From: Brevundimonas sp. UBA4553
GTDB taxonomy: Bacteria; Pseudomonadota; Alphaproteobacteria; Caulobacterales; Caulobacteraceae
Length of the DNA stretch: 64,000 nucleotides
Direction of reading: 5' to 3'
NCBI RefSeq assembly: GCF_002387245.1
Contig: NZ_DGLD01000019.1
Span: forward strand, 248,001 to 312,000
The first letter of the stretch is position 1; each line of letters starts with the position of its first letter. Shown in pieces: positions 52,276 through 61,618 of this stretch. The position numbers were made by a program, and so were the translations under genes. The notes beneath the pieces were generated by a model. It was not told where the DNA came from. It did not search any database and was given only the letters and a program-made list of their open reading frames with translations.

Positions 52276-53076
52276 ATGCGCATATCGACCTATAATGTGA
52301 ACGGCGTCCGCGGCCGGCTTGAGGTGCTCCTGCGGTGGCTGGAGATGCGACAGCCCGACATCGTCTGCCTGCAGGAGCTGAAGGCGCCCCAGGAGGCCTT
52401 CCCGATCGCGGCCCTGGAGAAGGCCGGTTACGGCGCTGTCTGGCACGGTCAGAAGAGCTGGAACGGCGTCGCTATCCTCTCGCGCGGCGACACCCCCATC
52501 GAAACCCGTCGAGGCCTGGTCGGCGAGCCCGACGACCTTCAGAGCCGCTACATCGAGGCCGCCGCGAAGGGGATCGTCGTCGGCTGTCTCTATCTCCCGA
52601 ACGGCAATCCCGCGCCGGGGCCGAAGTTCGACTACAAGCTGCGCTGGTTTGACCGCCTTCAGGCAAGGGCCCAGGCCCTGCTGGACAGCGGCGCTCCTGT
52701 CGTGCTTGCAGGCGACTACAACGTCATGCCGACCGACTTGGACGTCTACGCCCCGGAACGCTGGCGGGACGACGCCCTGTTCCGTCCGGAGGTGCGCGAG
52801 GCCTATGCCCGCCTCCTGGACCAGGGCTGGTGCGACGCCCTGCGCACCCTCCACCCCGATGAGGCCATCTACACCTTCTGGGACTATCTGCGGAACCGGT
52901 ACGCGCGCGACGCAGGCCTGCGGATCGATCACCTCTTGCTGAGCCCGGCCCTGCAGCCGCATTTGCAACGCGCCGAGGTGGATCGAGAGGTGCGCGGCTG
53001 GGAAAAGACCAGCGACCACGCGCCGGTCTGGATCGACCTTGCGGACCGGGCGGTTCGACGCAGGACGAAACCCTGA
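52276..53076 (+). CDS. xthA: Exodeoxyribonuclease III
   Basis: Protein of 266 residues with the full EEP active site: MRISTYNVNGVRGRLEVLLR, DIVCLQELKAPQEAF (metal glutamate), VVLAGDYNVMPTDLDVY (Asp-x-Asn), FWDYLRNRYARDAGLRIDHL and KTSDHAPVWIDL (S-D-H). It cuts at abasic sites and removes 3' blocks in base-excision repair. It is placed between dnaE2 and imuB on the opposite strand, divergent from dnaE2. The next gene follows 48 bases downstream. Confidence 0.95.
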   Translation: MRISTYNVNGVRGRLEVLLRWLEMRQPDIVCLQELKAPQEAFPIAALEKAGYGAVWHGQKSWNGVAILSRGDTPIETRRGLVGEPDDLQSRYIEAAAKGIVVGCLYLPNGNPAPGPKFDYKLRWFDRLQARAQALLDSGAPVVLAGDYNVMPTDLDVYAPERWRDDALFRPEVREAYARLLDQGWCDALRTLHPDEAIYTFWDYLRNRYARDAGLRIDHLLLSPALQPHLQRAEVDREVRGWEKTSDHAPVWIDLADRAVRRRTKP

Positions 53077-53124
53077 AGGGCGCGCAGGGTTAGTCGAGGA
53101 TCGTTTCTTTCGCGGATCCCTTTC

Positions 53125-53601
53125 ATGAACCTCTCCGACTTCGCCGACACCACGCCGGAATACCGGCCAGAAATCTTCCTCAACGCCCGCTTGGAAGGCT
53201 GGGGCGTCTTGGAGCGCATCACGGGAGGGCTGCAGCAACGCTTCACCGTCCGGGCCCAGGGACGGTTCGACGGCGAGACGCTGGAGTTCAGCGAAACCTG
53301 GAGCTTCGACGACGGCCATGTGGATAGGCTCAACTGGCGGATCCGACCGGTCGGGGACGGCCGTTACGTCGGCGACGAGGATCGATTGGACGGGCAGGCG
53401 GAAGGCGACCAGGCCGGCTGCGCCTTCCACTGGCGCTACAGCCGCGACGTGCCGCAGAAAGACGGGTCCTCGACCAGGCTTAACTTCAACGACTGGTTCT
53501 ACCGCATCGATGAAACAGCGGTGATGGCCAAGGGCGCGGCGGGGCGTCTGGGCGTTCCCTTCGCCACCGTCCATGTGCTCTATCGTCGTCTGGCCGACTG
53601 A
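53125..53601 (+). CDS. DUF3833-family protein
   Basis: Protein of 158 residues matching DUF3833: YRPEIFLNARLEGWGVLERI, QRFTVRAQGRFDGETLEFSE, HWRYSRDVPQKDGSS and LNFNDWFYRIDETAVMAKGA. Family members act as small beta-rich envelope proteins of unknown function. No lipobox or signal peptide is visible. It follows xthA and faces imuB tail to tail, with only 5 bases between stop codons. Confidence 0.85.
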   Translation: MNLSDFADTTPEYRPEIFLNARLEGWGVLERITGGLQQRFTVRAQGRFDGETLEFSETWSFDDGHVDRLNWRIRPVGDGRYVGDEDRLDGQAEGDQAGCAFHWRYSRDVPQKDGSSTRLNFNDWFYRIDETAVMAKGAAGRLGVPFATVHVLYRRLAD

Positions 53602-53606
53602 CCGGC

Positions 53607-55127
53607 TCATCCGAACTTGCCGTGAATGAACCAGTTCTGCGCCCCGGTTCGGGCGTCCTCGCCGTCGCCGGCGCGGAACAGCCAGAACCGTTCGCCGGCC
53701 TCGTCCTCGACCTGGAAGTAATCCCGCACGGCCCATAGCTCGGCGTCCCTGCAGCCCCATTCGCCGTAGATCCGTTCAGGTCCGTCGGCCCGGCTTATGC
53801 GCCGTCGGACCCCGCGCCAGGTGAACCAGGCCGGTGGATTGTCCGGGAGAAGAGCCAGGGTCTCGACCGGTTCTGGCGTCCGGAACAGGCGGATGGGACG
53901 CGGCCAGTCGCCGGCCCAGGCGGGGAGGGTCGACGCGGCTAGCGGCTCGGTCCGCCGCACCGAACGCTCGGGAACATCGCTTTCTCGCGGCTCGAGCTTG
54001 TAGAGGCGCCCGGCGCCGACGCGGTTGACCAGCAGGTCCACAAGGGCGGCGACGTCAGGGACGTCGGGATCGCTCAGCCCTGACGGGCCGGGACGCCAGT
54101 TCAGGGGCAGGGTGATCGAGGCGGCCAGGGTCATGCGCTCGATGCCGAACCCTGGCGCGATGCTCTCCACCCTGTCCCGCAGGAGCCGGGTCAGGCGCCG
54201 GCGATCCCGGACGGGGCGCGCCAGACTGATCCTCACGGCTTCGATGCGGTTGTCCACCCGATGGCAAAGCCAGTCGAGGCGTCTCGCGCCTGTTCCAGCC
54301 CGCTCGAGCTGGGCGCAAAGGTCGTCGACGAGAAGGGCGGCATAGCGTTCAAGCGTCTCCGGAGCGCCTATGGGTTCGGCGAACACCCGCTCGGCGCAGG
54401 GCTGTTCCCCCTCCGACACCGGGGTGATCGGCTCATGCATCCGCCCGAGGGCCTGGTCGAGGCGGCGGCCTGGCTGCGGTCCGAACCGCAGACTTAGCGG
54501 CGCGCGCGGCTGGCGCTCCAGATCCAGGACGGTCTCGAACCCCATCCGGCCCAGCGCATCAAGGAGGTCGGGTTCAAGGCGCAGGGCGGCGAGCGGCAGG
54601 GGGGCGAGCGCCGCCCCGACCTCGCCCTCCGCCACCATGGTCGGCGCGGACGCGAAACGGGCGAGCGCCCAGGCGGCGCCGTAGGTGGGGGCGATGGCGG
54701 CGCGAGCCTGGATCCCTGCGGCGCCCAGCCGCGTCTCCATGTCCTGGAGCAGGCCGGCCTCTCCGCTCCTGAGATGGGCCGCGCCCGTGGCGTCGATCGC
54801 CAGTCCGTCGGGCTCGTCGGCGGCGCAGATCGGCGCATAGCGACGAAGAGCCCAAAGGGCGAGGCGCTCAAGAGCCTCGGCGTCGCGCCCCGGCTCGGCG
54901 TCGAACGTGGACAGGTCCGGCGCCAGCGCATGCGCCTGCGTCGCCGCCATGCCCGGACGAAGTCCCAGCGCGCGGGCTGCAGGACTGCAGGCGGTGAGGA
55001 TGCGGCGGCGTCGATCCCGCCCGACAAGCACCATCGGGCGTTCAGGCGGCGGCGCGGCGTCGCCCAGCCGTCGGCGCAATCGATCGATCGGCCAGTTCGG
55101 CAGGTAGAGCGAGACGACCCTTTTCAT
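53607..55127 (-). CDS. imuB: ImuB, catalytically inactive Y-family polymerase-like protein
   Basis: Protein of 506 residues. The N-terminal Y-family fold opens VVSLYLPNWPIDRLRRRLGD, lacking the D-x-D (HVDMDAFF) catalytic triad of active polymerases, then PDGLAIDATGAAHLRSGEAG and the little-finger-like SLRFGPQPGRRLDQALGRMH. A C-terminal domain (GGxx DxWxVRDYF pattern in AELWAVRDYFQVEDEAGERF) follows. ImuB scaffolds the mutasome by binding the sliding clamp, ImuA and DnaE2. Its start at 55127 overlaps imuA by 86 bases, so the two are co-translated. An in-frame ATG at 55187 would extend it by 20 residues; the shorter start matches the family. Confidence 0.92.
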   Translation of the reverse strand: MKRVVSLYLPNWPIDRLRRRLGDAAPPPERPMVLVGRDRRRRILTACSPAARALGLRPGMAATQAHALAPDLSTFDAEPGRDAEALERLALWALRRYAPICAADEPDGLAIDATGAAHLRSGEAGLLQDMETRLGAAGIQARAAIAPTYGAAWALARFASAPTMVAEGEVGAALAPLPLAALRLEPDLLDALGRMGFETVLDLERQPRAPLSLRFGPQPGRRLDQALGRMHEPITPVSEGEQPCAERVFAEPIGAPETLERYAALLVDDLCAQLERAGTGARRLDWLCHRVDNRIEAVRISLARPVRDRRRLTRLLRDRVESIAPGFGIERMTLAASITLPLNWRPGPSGLSDPDVPDVAALVDLLVNRVGAGRLYKLEPRESDVPERSVRRTEPLAASTLPAWAGDWPRPIRLFRTPEPVETLALLPDNPPAWFTWRGVRRRISRADGPERIYGEWGCRDAELWAVRDYFQVEDEAGERFWLFRAGDGEDARTGAQNWFIHGKFG

Positions 55128-55800
55128 CACAGGCTTCCAGAGAGAAATCGGCGCAGTCGCCTGACCGGCAACGGAGGAGTTCGACAAACCACCGTGGACG
55201 GCCCACGCCGGGCGCGGGCAGGGGAGAGGAGGGCAGGGAGGTGATCCGCCATCGGGTCGAGGCTGCAGTCGGCTGCCCGAACTCGGCCGCCTCGGAGGCC
55301 CGTCGCCAGCGGCGGACGGCCAGCGCCGTCACCCCCGAGGTCTCGGCGGCGATTTGCAGTCGTCGGGACGCGGTCATGGACAGCCGCCCCACCTCAGCGA
55401 CCACGGCGGCCAGACCCGCGTGTCTCAGCCCTTCCTCGAAACAGCTGAGCAGCGACGCCTCGTCGCCGGCCTCCAGATAGATCAGGCGATCCGGATCCAG
55501 GCCGACCTGGCTCAAGGCGGGAGCGAACAGGTCCGGCCGGGTGACGCACCACAGCACCTTGCCGGGCAGTCTGGCGGCGACGCCGGCCGCGAACAGCGCG
55601 GCCGCCGCGCCATCGATGGCCCCGTCGCCGCCGCCCGCGACCTCGTGCAGAGCCCCCAGACCGAGCCCGCCCTGGGGCAGGGCCGCATCGAGCGCCGGGA
55701 TGCCGAACGACAGGACCCCGGCGTCCCGACGGCCCCCGGTTTCGAGGTGCTGGATCCTGGCGCGCAGGGCGGCGAGTTCGGCGGCGGGCCGGATGGTCAT
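55042..55800 (-). CDS. imuA: ImuA, RecA-like mutasome protein
   Basis: Protein of 252 residues with a RecA-like core (VLSFGIPALDAALPQGGLGL; GALHEVAGGGDGAIDGAAAA). The P-loop is degenerate (GGGDGAIDG), as is normal for ImuA. AAGGAGG lies 6 bases before the ATG at 55800, and a LexA box lies 25 bases further upstream (55826-55840). It is the first gene of the imuAB operon and is required for SOS mutagenesis. Its 3' end overlaps imuB by 86 bases, longer than the usual few bases. Confidence 0.9.
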   Translation of the reverse strand: MTIRPAAELAALRARIQHLETGGRRDAGVLSFGIPALDAALPQGGLGLGALHEVAGGGDGAIDGAAAALFAAGVAARLPGKVLWCVTRPDLFAPALSQVGLDPDRLIYLEAGDEASLLSCFEEGLRHAGLAAVVAEVGRLSMTASRRLQIAAETSGVTALAVRRWRRASEAAEFGQPTAASTRWRITSLPSSPLPAPGVGRPRWFVELLRCRSGDCADFSLEACDEKGRLALPAELADRSIAPTAGRRRAAA

Positions 55801-55825
55801 GGCGGCCTCCTTTCCGAGGTCTAAT

Positions 55826-55840
55826 GTTCCTGATTTGTTC
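55826..55840 (-). promoter_or_regulatory. LexA box (SOS operator) of imuAB
   Basis: On the plus strand GTTC-CTGATTT-GTTC (55826-55840) is an exact direct repeat with a 7-base spacer, placed 25 bases before the imuA ATG. A second GTTC at 55843 extends the cluster. Confidence 0.85.
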
Positions 55841-56031
55841 TGGTTCATCTTGCGAGATGGAGTCAACGGCCTGTCGCGCAACCGCCTGGGGATTTGGTGT
55901 GAATCTTTTTTGCATCCGTCGCGGAAGGACAGACGACGCGCGTTCAGGAGGGAGCGCCGGCAGGCGTGTTCGCAGCGCGCGGCTGACCTGCCGCGAACCT
56001 GGATGTCATGGCCCCGGGAAGGTGGCGGCTG

Positions 56032-58362
56032 TCAAACCCTGTCGGCGATCATGGAGGCGCCGCGGATCATCGCCCCGACCTTGGCGGCCAGTTCCGCCAT
56101 CGCGAACGGCTTGGCGATCATGTCCATGCCCGGATCGAGGAAGCTCTCGCGAACCGTGGCATTGGCCGCGTAGCCCGTGACGAAGAGGATCGGCAAGGCG
56201 GGACGACGCGACCGCGCCAGTTCGGCCAGTTGGCGTCCGTTCAGGCCCGGCAGTCCCACATCGGAGACCATCAAGTCGATGATCTGATCCGAATGCAGGT
56301 GGACCAGGGCGCTTTCGGCGTCGGCGGCCTCCAGAGGACTATAGCCGAACTCCGCCAGCAGATTGACGACGAGGGCCCGGACAGAGGCTTCGTCCTCGAC
56401 CACCAGCACGGTCTGGCCCGTGGCCGAGAAAGGCGCGTCAACCGTCTCGCTCGCCGCAGGCTCGGCGGCGCGCGTCGCCCGCGGCAGGTAGAGCCGGACG
56501 GTCGTGCCAGCGCCCTCGACGCTGTCGATGGCGGCGTGGCCCCCGGTCTGCCTTACAAAACCATAGATCATGGACAGGCCCAGGCCCGTGCCTTGGCCGA
56601 TGGGCTTGGTGGTGAAGAAGGGATCGAAGGCCTTGGCCACGACGTCAGCGGGCATGCCGCCGCCCGTGTCCGCGACGGAAACCACGACATAGTCCCCCGG
56701 CGATAGTCCGGGATGAGCCGCCACATCGGACGGGCCCAGCACCCTGTTTTCCGTCCCGATCGTCAGCCGGCCGCCGGCGGGCATGGCGTCACGCGCGTTG
56801 ATCGCCAGGTTCAGGACGGCGCTCTCCAGCTGGTTGATATCGCTGACGGCCGGCCAAAGATCTGTCGGCGAGACCACGGTCAGCTGAACCTGCTCGCCGA
56901 GCGTCCGCGCCAGCATCTCTTCCATCGACCGCGTAAGGGCCGAGACGTCGACCGGCTGCGGATCGAGCGGCTGCTGACGCGAGAAGGCCAGCAGGCGGTG
57001 CGTCAGGCCGGCCGCCCGCTGGGCGGACTGCACCGCGCCGTCCATGAAACGGTCGATCTCGGACAGGCGCCCGGCGGCGATCCGGCTGCGGATGATGTCC
57101 AGCCCGCCGATGATTCCGGTCAGCATGTTGTTGAAATCGTGGGCCAGCCCTCCCGTCAGCTGGCCGACGGCCTCCATCTTCTGGGCCTGTCGAAGCTGTT
57201 CCTCGGTCCGGGCCAAGGCTTCCGAGCGAGCCTTCTCGCCGGTGATGTCCCGGCCGTAGGCGTAGACCAGACCCTCCTCGGCCCAGGTGTTCCAGGTGAT
57301 CCAGCGCAACCCGCCGTCCTTGTGCCGGTAGCGGTTCTCGAAGCCGTCGAGGTTCTCTCCGGTCAACGCCCGGGCGCGGGCGACATCGCTTGTTGACGCG
57401 TCCTCCTCGTGGATGAAGGCGCGATAGCCATAGCCCTCGAGCTCGGTCGGTTCATATCCCAGGAGACGCCGCCAGGACGGGCTGGTCGATTTGAAGCGCC
57501 CGTTCTTGTCGAGGATGACGAGGAGATCGCGCGAATTGTTCCAGACCCGGTCCCGCTCTTTGGTGCGTTCGGCGACCCGGTCTTCGAGCGTGTTGGTCAG
57601 ATCCTGCAGCCTGGCCTCGGTGAGCTTGAAGGCCGTCACGTCATGGATGGCGCCGATGAAGCGATCGGCGCCGCCGGGGCCGTCCCGGCGGTGCTCGCCC
57701 CGGCAGGCGATCCAGCGTGTCTCGCCGTTATCAGGCCTGACGATCCGGCATTCGCGATAGGCCATCTGTTCCGGCGCTGGCTCGTCTCCGCCGATCAGGG
57801 GCGGCGAGCCAGCGACCAGCGTCGCGTTTATGGCTCGCAGCGCCACGGCGTCTGTCGGCGTGAGCCCCAGCAGATGGCAAAACTGCTGCGAAACCTCGAC
57901 GGTGCCAAACCCGCTGACATATTCGAACGTGCCGACCCCCCCGGCGGACTGGGCGATCCGCAGGCGGTCCTCGATCCGCTTCTGCGCGGTGATGTCGGTG
58001 AGGACGCCGCTGAAGGTCAGGACGCGATAATCATCATCCCGCTTGGCCTGGCCCAGTCCGGAGACCCATCGCACCTCGCCGTCGGTGATCAGACGAAAGT
58101 CCTTCACGAACTGCTCGGCGCCATGCATCACCCCTGCCACGGCGATGCGGATGCGCATCCGGTCTTCCGGATGAACGGAGGCGAAGAAGGCGTCCGTGGG
58201 GAGGCCGGCGGACGCCTGCTCCCGTGATATCCCGTAGAGGTCGGCGAACCGGGCGTCGCCGTACAGCCGGCCCTCGGCCACGCTCCACAGCCATACGCCG
58301 CTGGCCCCGGCGTTCAGCCGGGCGATCAGGGGGGCGAGGGTGGAGGGCTGTGGCTCCGCCAA
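56032..58362 (-). CDS. PAS hybrid histidine kinase with receiver domain
   Basis: Protein of 776 residues without membrane helices. Order: PAS 1 (about 5-130), PAS 2 (about 130-255), a coiled linker ([20 protein letters not shown]), PAS 3 (about 270-385, [20 protein letters not shown]), HisKA ([20 protein letters not shown]), HATPase ([36 protein letters not shown]) and a C-terminal receiver ([20 protein letters not shown] with the aspartate). The H-box variant H-D-F-N-N-M-L is typical of the HisKA subtype in NtrB-like kinases with fused receivers. The TTG start lies 4 bases after the CheC-like stop, so it ends the chemotaxis operon. Confidence 0.85.
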   Translation of the reverse strand: MAEPQPSTLAPLIARLNAGASGVWLWSVAEGRLYGDARFADLYGISREQASAGLPTDAFFASVHPEDRMRIRIAVAGVMHGAEQFVKDFRLITDGEVRWVSGLGQAKRDDDYRVLTFSGVLTDITAQKRIEDRLRIAQSAGGVGTFEYVSGFGTVEVSQQFCHLLGLTPTDAVALRAINATLVAGSPPLIGGDEPAPEQMAYRECRIVRPDNGETRWIACRGEHRRDGPGGADRFIGAIHDVTAFKLTEARLQDLTNTLEDRVAERTKERDRVWNNSRDLLVILDKNGRFKSTSPSWRRLLGYEPTELEGYGYRAFIHEEDASTSDVARARALTGENLDGFENRYRHKDGGLRWITWNTWAEEGLVYAYGRDITGEKARSEALARTEEQLRQAQKMEAVGQLTGGLAHDFNNMLTGIIGGLDIIRSRIAAGRLSEIDRFMDGAVQSAQRAAGLTHRLLAFSRQQPLDPQPVDVSALTRSMEEMLARTLGEQVQLTVVSPTDLWPAVSDINQLESAVLNLAINARDAMPAGGRLTIGTENRVLGPSDVAAHPGLSPGDYVVVSVADTGGGMPADVVAKAFDPFFTTKPIGQGTGLGLSMIYGFVRQTGGHAAIDSVEGAGTTVRLYLPRATRAAEPAASETVDAPFSATGQTVLVVEDEASVRALVVNLLAEFGYSPLEAADAESALVHLHSDQIIDLMVSDVGLPGLNGRQLAELARSRRPALPILFVTGYAANATVRESFLDPGMDMIAKPFAMAELAAKVGAMIRGASMIADRV

Positions 58363-58366
58363 GGCT

Positions 58367-59020
58367 TCAGCCCATCCGGCCGAGGTCGTCCGCGCCCATG
58401 ACGCGATCGATGAAGTCGCCGATGAGCACCTTCAGGGCGCTGAGCGAGGGCAGGTCCATCAGCATGGCGATATAGCCCCGTATGTCCCGGCCGCTGATGG
58501 AGAAATTGATATAGAGAAACAGCACCACGCCCTGATCGTCAGGACGCTCGGACAGTTCGAAGAACAGGGCGCCGTCGCCGCGCAGGACCTGCGGCAGAGA
58601 CATGGTCAGAGGGCGTCCCAACATATTGGCCATGGTCGCCAGGCAGCCGTTCAGAACGACATTGCCCGTCTCGGCCAGGGCCTCGGCCTCGAGGGCCGCG
58701 ACGTCTTCGGGCGACAACTCATCGCCCGTGACCGCCCGGGTCAGGGTCACGCCGTTGTTCTCGGGAAAGATGAGCAGCGCCCGTCCTGAAAAGGCGCCGT
58801 CGAAGTCCTGTCGAACGGCGACGAGTTCGCCCGCCTCGCGCTCATGGATGAGCCGGGCGGCGGCCTTGCGACTGACCACCTCGACCGAGGGGACGGACAG
58901 GGTGACCTGTTCGCCGACCATTTTACGCAGACCGGTCGCGGCGCGGCTGACGCCGATATTGACCAGCTCGGTCAAGGCGTCGTGCTCCAGCTCGGAGAGG
59001 TCGATTGGGGACGCCGTCAT
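58367..59020 (-). CDS. cheC: CheC-like chemotaxis phosphatase
   Basis: Protein of 217 residues with the two helices of the CheC/CheX family: DALTELVNIGVSRAATGLRK (E-x-x-N) and EALAETGNVVLNGCLATMAN (E-x-x-N), the paired acid-asparagine sites that dephosphorylate CheY. ENNGVTLTRAVTGDELSPED separates them. It replaces CheZ, which is absent here. Its ATG overlaps the stop codon of the CheY-like gene (ATGA). Confidence 0.85.
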   Translation of the reverse strand: MTASPIDLSELEHDALTELVNIGVSRAATGLRKMVGEQVTLSVPSVEVVSRKAAARLIHEREAGELVAVRQDFDGAFSGRALLIFPENNGVTLTRAVTGDELSPEDVAALEAEALAETGNVVLNGCLATMANMLGRPLTMSLPQVLRGDGALFFELSERPDDQGVVLFLYINFSISGRDIRGYIAMLMDLPSLSALKVLIGDFIDRVMGADDLGRMG

Positions 59021-59394
59021 CCGCGTTGGCGCAGCTTCAGCGCGGCGCCGCCGAGGAAGCCCTTCACGCCCTCGTCCGTGATCGGCTTCGGAATGAAGGT
59101 GACGTCCAGGACTCGAGCCTGCGCGATGATTTCATCCTGAACATTGGCCGTCGCCAGGGCGATCGGCATCTCAGGATGAGCGTTGCGAATATCCGCCGCC
59201 AGTTCCAATCCGTTGCGCCCCGGCATGTTGAAGTCGAGGATCGCCAGATCGATCTCGCCCTCAGCAATCAACGCAAGAGCTTCGTCGGCGTTGCCCGCCT
59301 CCTGCTTCTTCCAGTCAGGCCGGAGCGAGGCGATGGCCTTGCCGACCACGATCCGGGCCAGTTTGCTGTCGTCGACGATCAGGAGGGTGGTCAT
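59017..59394 (-). CDS. Single-domain response regulator (CheY-like)
   Basis: Protein of 125 residues: TTLLIVDDSKLARIVVGKAI (acidic pair), DLAILDFNMPGRNGLELAAD (phospho-aspartate at 54), and TFIPKPITDEGVKGFL with the conserved lysine. It has no output domain, so it acts like CheY or as a phosphate sink. The stop overlaps the CheC-like start, and its start overlaps the STAS-like stop. Confidence 0.9.
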   Translation of the reverse strand: MTTLLIVDDSKLARIVVGKAIASLRPDWKKQEAGNADEALALIAEGEIDLAILDFNMPGRNGLELAADIRNAHPEMPIALATANVQDEIIAQARVLDVTFIPKPITDEGVKGFLGGAALKLRQRG

Positions 59395-59699
59395 TCGGGC
59401 GAATCCAGAAAGGTCTCGGTTGCCTGTGGAGGGAAAGGGCGGCCAGTGCAGGATGCGGCCCTGGCGCGAATAATCGCAGGCAAGAGGAAGCGGTTGAGAA
59501 AATCCTCAGCAGGAGCCCCTTCAAACTCCGCCGGGTAGGCGAGCAGCGCTTGAACCACGGCGCTGTGCAGTTGTCGACATCGGGACAGGTCGACGCGCGG
59601 GGGCGAGGGGGCGCCCAGCGCGGCCGCCACGGGTTCGGCGTCCTCGACGCCGCAGTCGCCCTCCAGAAACAGACGATCGCCGTCCAGCCTCACGCTCAT
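59391..59699 (-). CDS. Small STAS-like protein in the chemotaxis operon
   Basis: Protein of 102 residues with a beta-alpha-beta start (LFLEGDCGVEDAEPVAAALG, PSPPRVDLSRCRQLHSAVVQ), matching a STAS fold; the usual serine phosphosite position (here HSAV) is loosely preserved. It overlaps both neighbours (ATGA). The C-terminal part (AASCTGRPFPPQATETF) is short and disordered. Its partner is unknown, but the locus suggests a role in chemotaxis signalling. Confidence 0.6.
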   Translation of the reverse strand: MSVRLDGDRLFLEGDCGVEDAEPVAAALGAPSPPRVDLSRCRQLHSAVVQALLAYPAEFEGAPAEDFLNRFLLPAIIRARAASCTGRPFPPQATETFLDSPE

Positions 59700-61618
59700 C
59701 CGACCAGAACCTCCGGATCCAGCACCATCAATACCCGGCCGTCGCCGAGCAGCGTCGTCCCGTCAACGCCCGGCATGTCCGCTAGAAGGCCGTCGAGGGG
59801 CCGTACGACGACATCGGCGCGGTGATCGATCGCATCGACAGTCAGGCCCACCAGGTCCTGACCCGCCTGTATGATGAGGACCGTGTCGTCTCCGGCGGTC
59901 AGGGACGCGTCGCCGCCGACGAGGGTCGCCAGGGATAAAAGCGGAACGGTCCGGCGTCGCCAGGCGAAAGCCCTTCCGGCGCGGATCGGCGAGACAGCGC
60001 CGCCGGACACCCGGACGATTTCCAGCACGCAGTCTATCGGCACGCCATAGAGGTCCGCCCCCGCGGTCACGACGATGATCTTGGTGAGCGCCAGGTTGAG
60101 CGGCAGCGAGATACGAACGGTCGTCCCCTGGCCCGTCGTGCTGTCTATGGCGATCCGCCCGCCCAGACGCTGGACAGCCGTCCGCACGGCGTCCATGCCG
60201 ACGCCTCGCCCCGAAACGTCGGTGAGCGCGCTTGCGGTCGAGAACCCAGGCAGAAAGATCAGGTCGATGATATCGTTGTCGGCCAGGGCCTGAACGGCTT
60301 CGGCGGACATCAGCCCCTTGCGAACCACGGCGGAACGGATCTCGGCGGGATCAAGGCCCGCGCCGTCGTCGCCGAGAATCAACTCGAACCGCCCGGATAC
60401 GGCCGAGGTGGCCAGATGGATCGCGCCCTTGCGCGGCTTGCCGACCTTCTGCCGGTCGGCGGGCGTCTCGACGCCATGATCGACAGCGTTGCGGATGAGG
60501 TGGGTCAGAGGTTCTAAGAGGCCGTCGAAGATGGTCTTGTCGGCCTCGACGCCGTTGTCCTCCACCAGGACGTCGACCTCCTTGCCGAGCGATCGGGCCA
60601 GATCCCGGGCCACCCTCGGGAAACGGCGGAGCAGGGGGGCGACCGGCGTCATGCGAAGCGCCGTCACCTGATGGTGTATCTGCCCGGTCAGCCGGTCCAG
60701 ACGTTTGGATTGCGTCGCCAAGGCTTGGATCAATCCACGGATATCGTCCGTCTTGGCGGCGGTCGACAAAGCGGCCAGCGCTGTTCGGGCGACGACCAAC
60801 TCATCGGTCAGGGCGGCCAGCCGTTCGATCCTCTCCGCCTCGACCCGCAGCGTCCGAAAGCCGGCGCGATCCGTCGCGCCTGACGGGGTGTGGTCAGGGC
60901 TGTCATGCGGCGTCAGGGGGATGACCTCCACCTGATCCGGCACGAAGCGCAGGACAGCCCGCGCCTCCGCCACGGTCGCCGTGGTGAGCGCCAGCAGGAT
61001 CAGGCGACAGGTGAAGGGATCATAGTCCGTCTCGCCGCCGTCGGGCTCCAGGGCGAGATCGAAACGGACGAGGCCGGGCAGTCCGGCCATCAAGGCCACC
61101 GGATCGTCGCCGGCGAAGTAGGCGCCCTGGGTCGGCGCATAGCGAACGGCCGTGAGCGCGCCTTGTGCGGGCGTTGTGGCTCGCAGGGCCTCCGCCCACC
61201 CCGGCGTCTCAATCTGTTCGATGCCGACGGACCCAGCCGCGCCGACCTTGAGCTGGTCGACGAGACGACGCGCCACCTCGCCGGCGCCGTTGGGGAGGCC
61301 GCCTTCCGCCTCGATCGCCGATAGCCAGCGCTCGGACTGGCTCAGAACGGCGAGAAGACCGTCCACGGCCTCGCTGTCCGCGACGCGGCCGCCAGATCGG
61401 ATCGCGGACAGAACATCCTCTCCTGCATGAAGGGCCAGCCCCATGGCGGGAAGATCGAAAAGGCCGACCGATCCTTTCAAGGTATGGAAGGCTCGGAAGG
61501 CCTCGTCTGTCGCCGCCCGGTCGTCGGGACGGCGCTCCAGCGCCAGCAGGGCGTCGCTGCCCTGCTGCACCAGCTCTGGCGCCTCGACCAGGAATTGCGT
61601 CAGCAGCTCGTCCATCAT
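59696..61618 (-). CDS. cheA: Chemotaxis histidine kinase CheA
   Basis: Protein of 640 residues. P1 phosphotransfer helix FRAFHTLKGSVGLFD with His45, a variable P2 region, dimerisation (LVVARTALAALSTAAKTDDI), HATPase (HLIRNAVDHGVETPADRQKV, LGDDGAGLDPAEIRSA, SGRGVGMDAVRTAVQRLGGR) and a CheW-like P5 (LIIQAGQDLVGLTVDAIDHR). It passes phosphate from receptors to CheY and CheB. Both ends overlap neighbours by 4 bases (with cheR upstream and the STAS-like gene downstream), so the operon is tightly coupled. Confidence 0.94.
   Translation of the reverse strand: MMDELLTQFLVEAPELVQQGSDALLALERRPDDRAATDEAFRAFHTLKGSVGLFDLPAMGLALHAGEDVLSAIRSGGRVADSEAVDGLLAVLSQSERWLSAIEAEGGLPNGAGEVARRLVDQLKVGAAGSVGIEQIETPGWAEALRATTPAQGALTAVRYAPTQGAYFAGDDPVALMAGLPGLVRFDLALEPDGGETDYDPFTCRLILLALTTATVAEARAVLRFVPDQVEVIPLTPHDSPDHTPSGATDRAGFRTLRVEAERIERLAALTDELVVARTALAALSTAAKTDDIRGLIQALATQSKRLDRLTGQIHHQVTALRMTPVAPLLRRFPRVARDLARSLGKEVDVLVEDNGVEADKTIFDGLLEPLTHLIRNAVDHGVETPADRQKVGKPRKGAIHLATSAVSGRFELILGDDGAGLDPAEIRSAVVRKGLMSAEAVQALADNDIIDLIFLPGFSTASALTDVSGRGVGMDAVRTAVQRLGGRIAIDSTTGQGTTVRISLPLNLALTKIIVVTAGADLYGVPIDCVLEIVRVSGGAVSPIRAGRAFAWRRRTVPLLSLATLVGGDASLTAGDDTVLIIQAGQDLVGLTVDAIDHRADVVVRPLDGLLADMPGVDGTTLLGDGRVLMVLDPEVLVG

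Noticed and set aside
49818..52295. 825-codon open frame on the plus strand opposite dnaE2
   Set aside because: It is the antisense of a well-matched dnaE2 gene; long shadow frames are common in GC-rich DNA and its protein has no family pattern.
52129..53760. 543-codon minus-strand frame opposite xthA and DUF3833
   Set aside because: Covers two genes with clear family matches on the plus strand and has no domain of its own.
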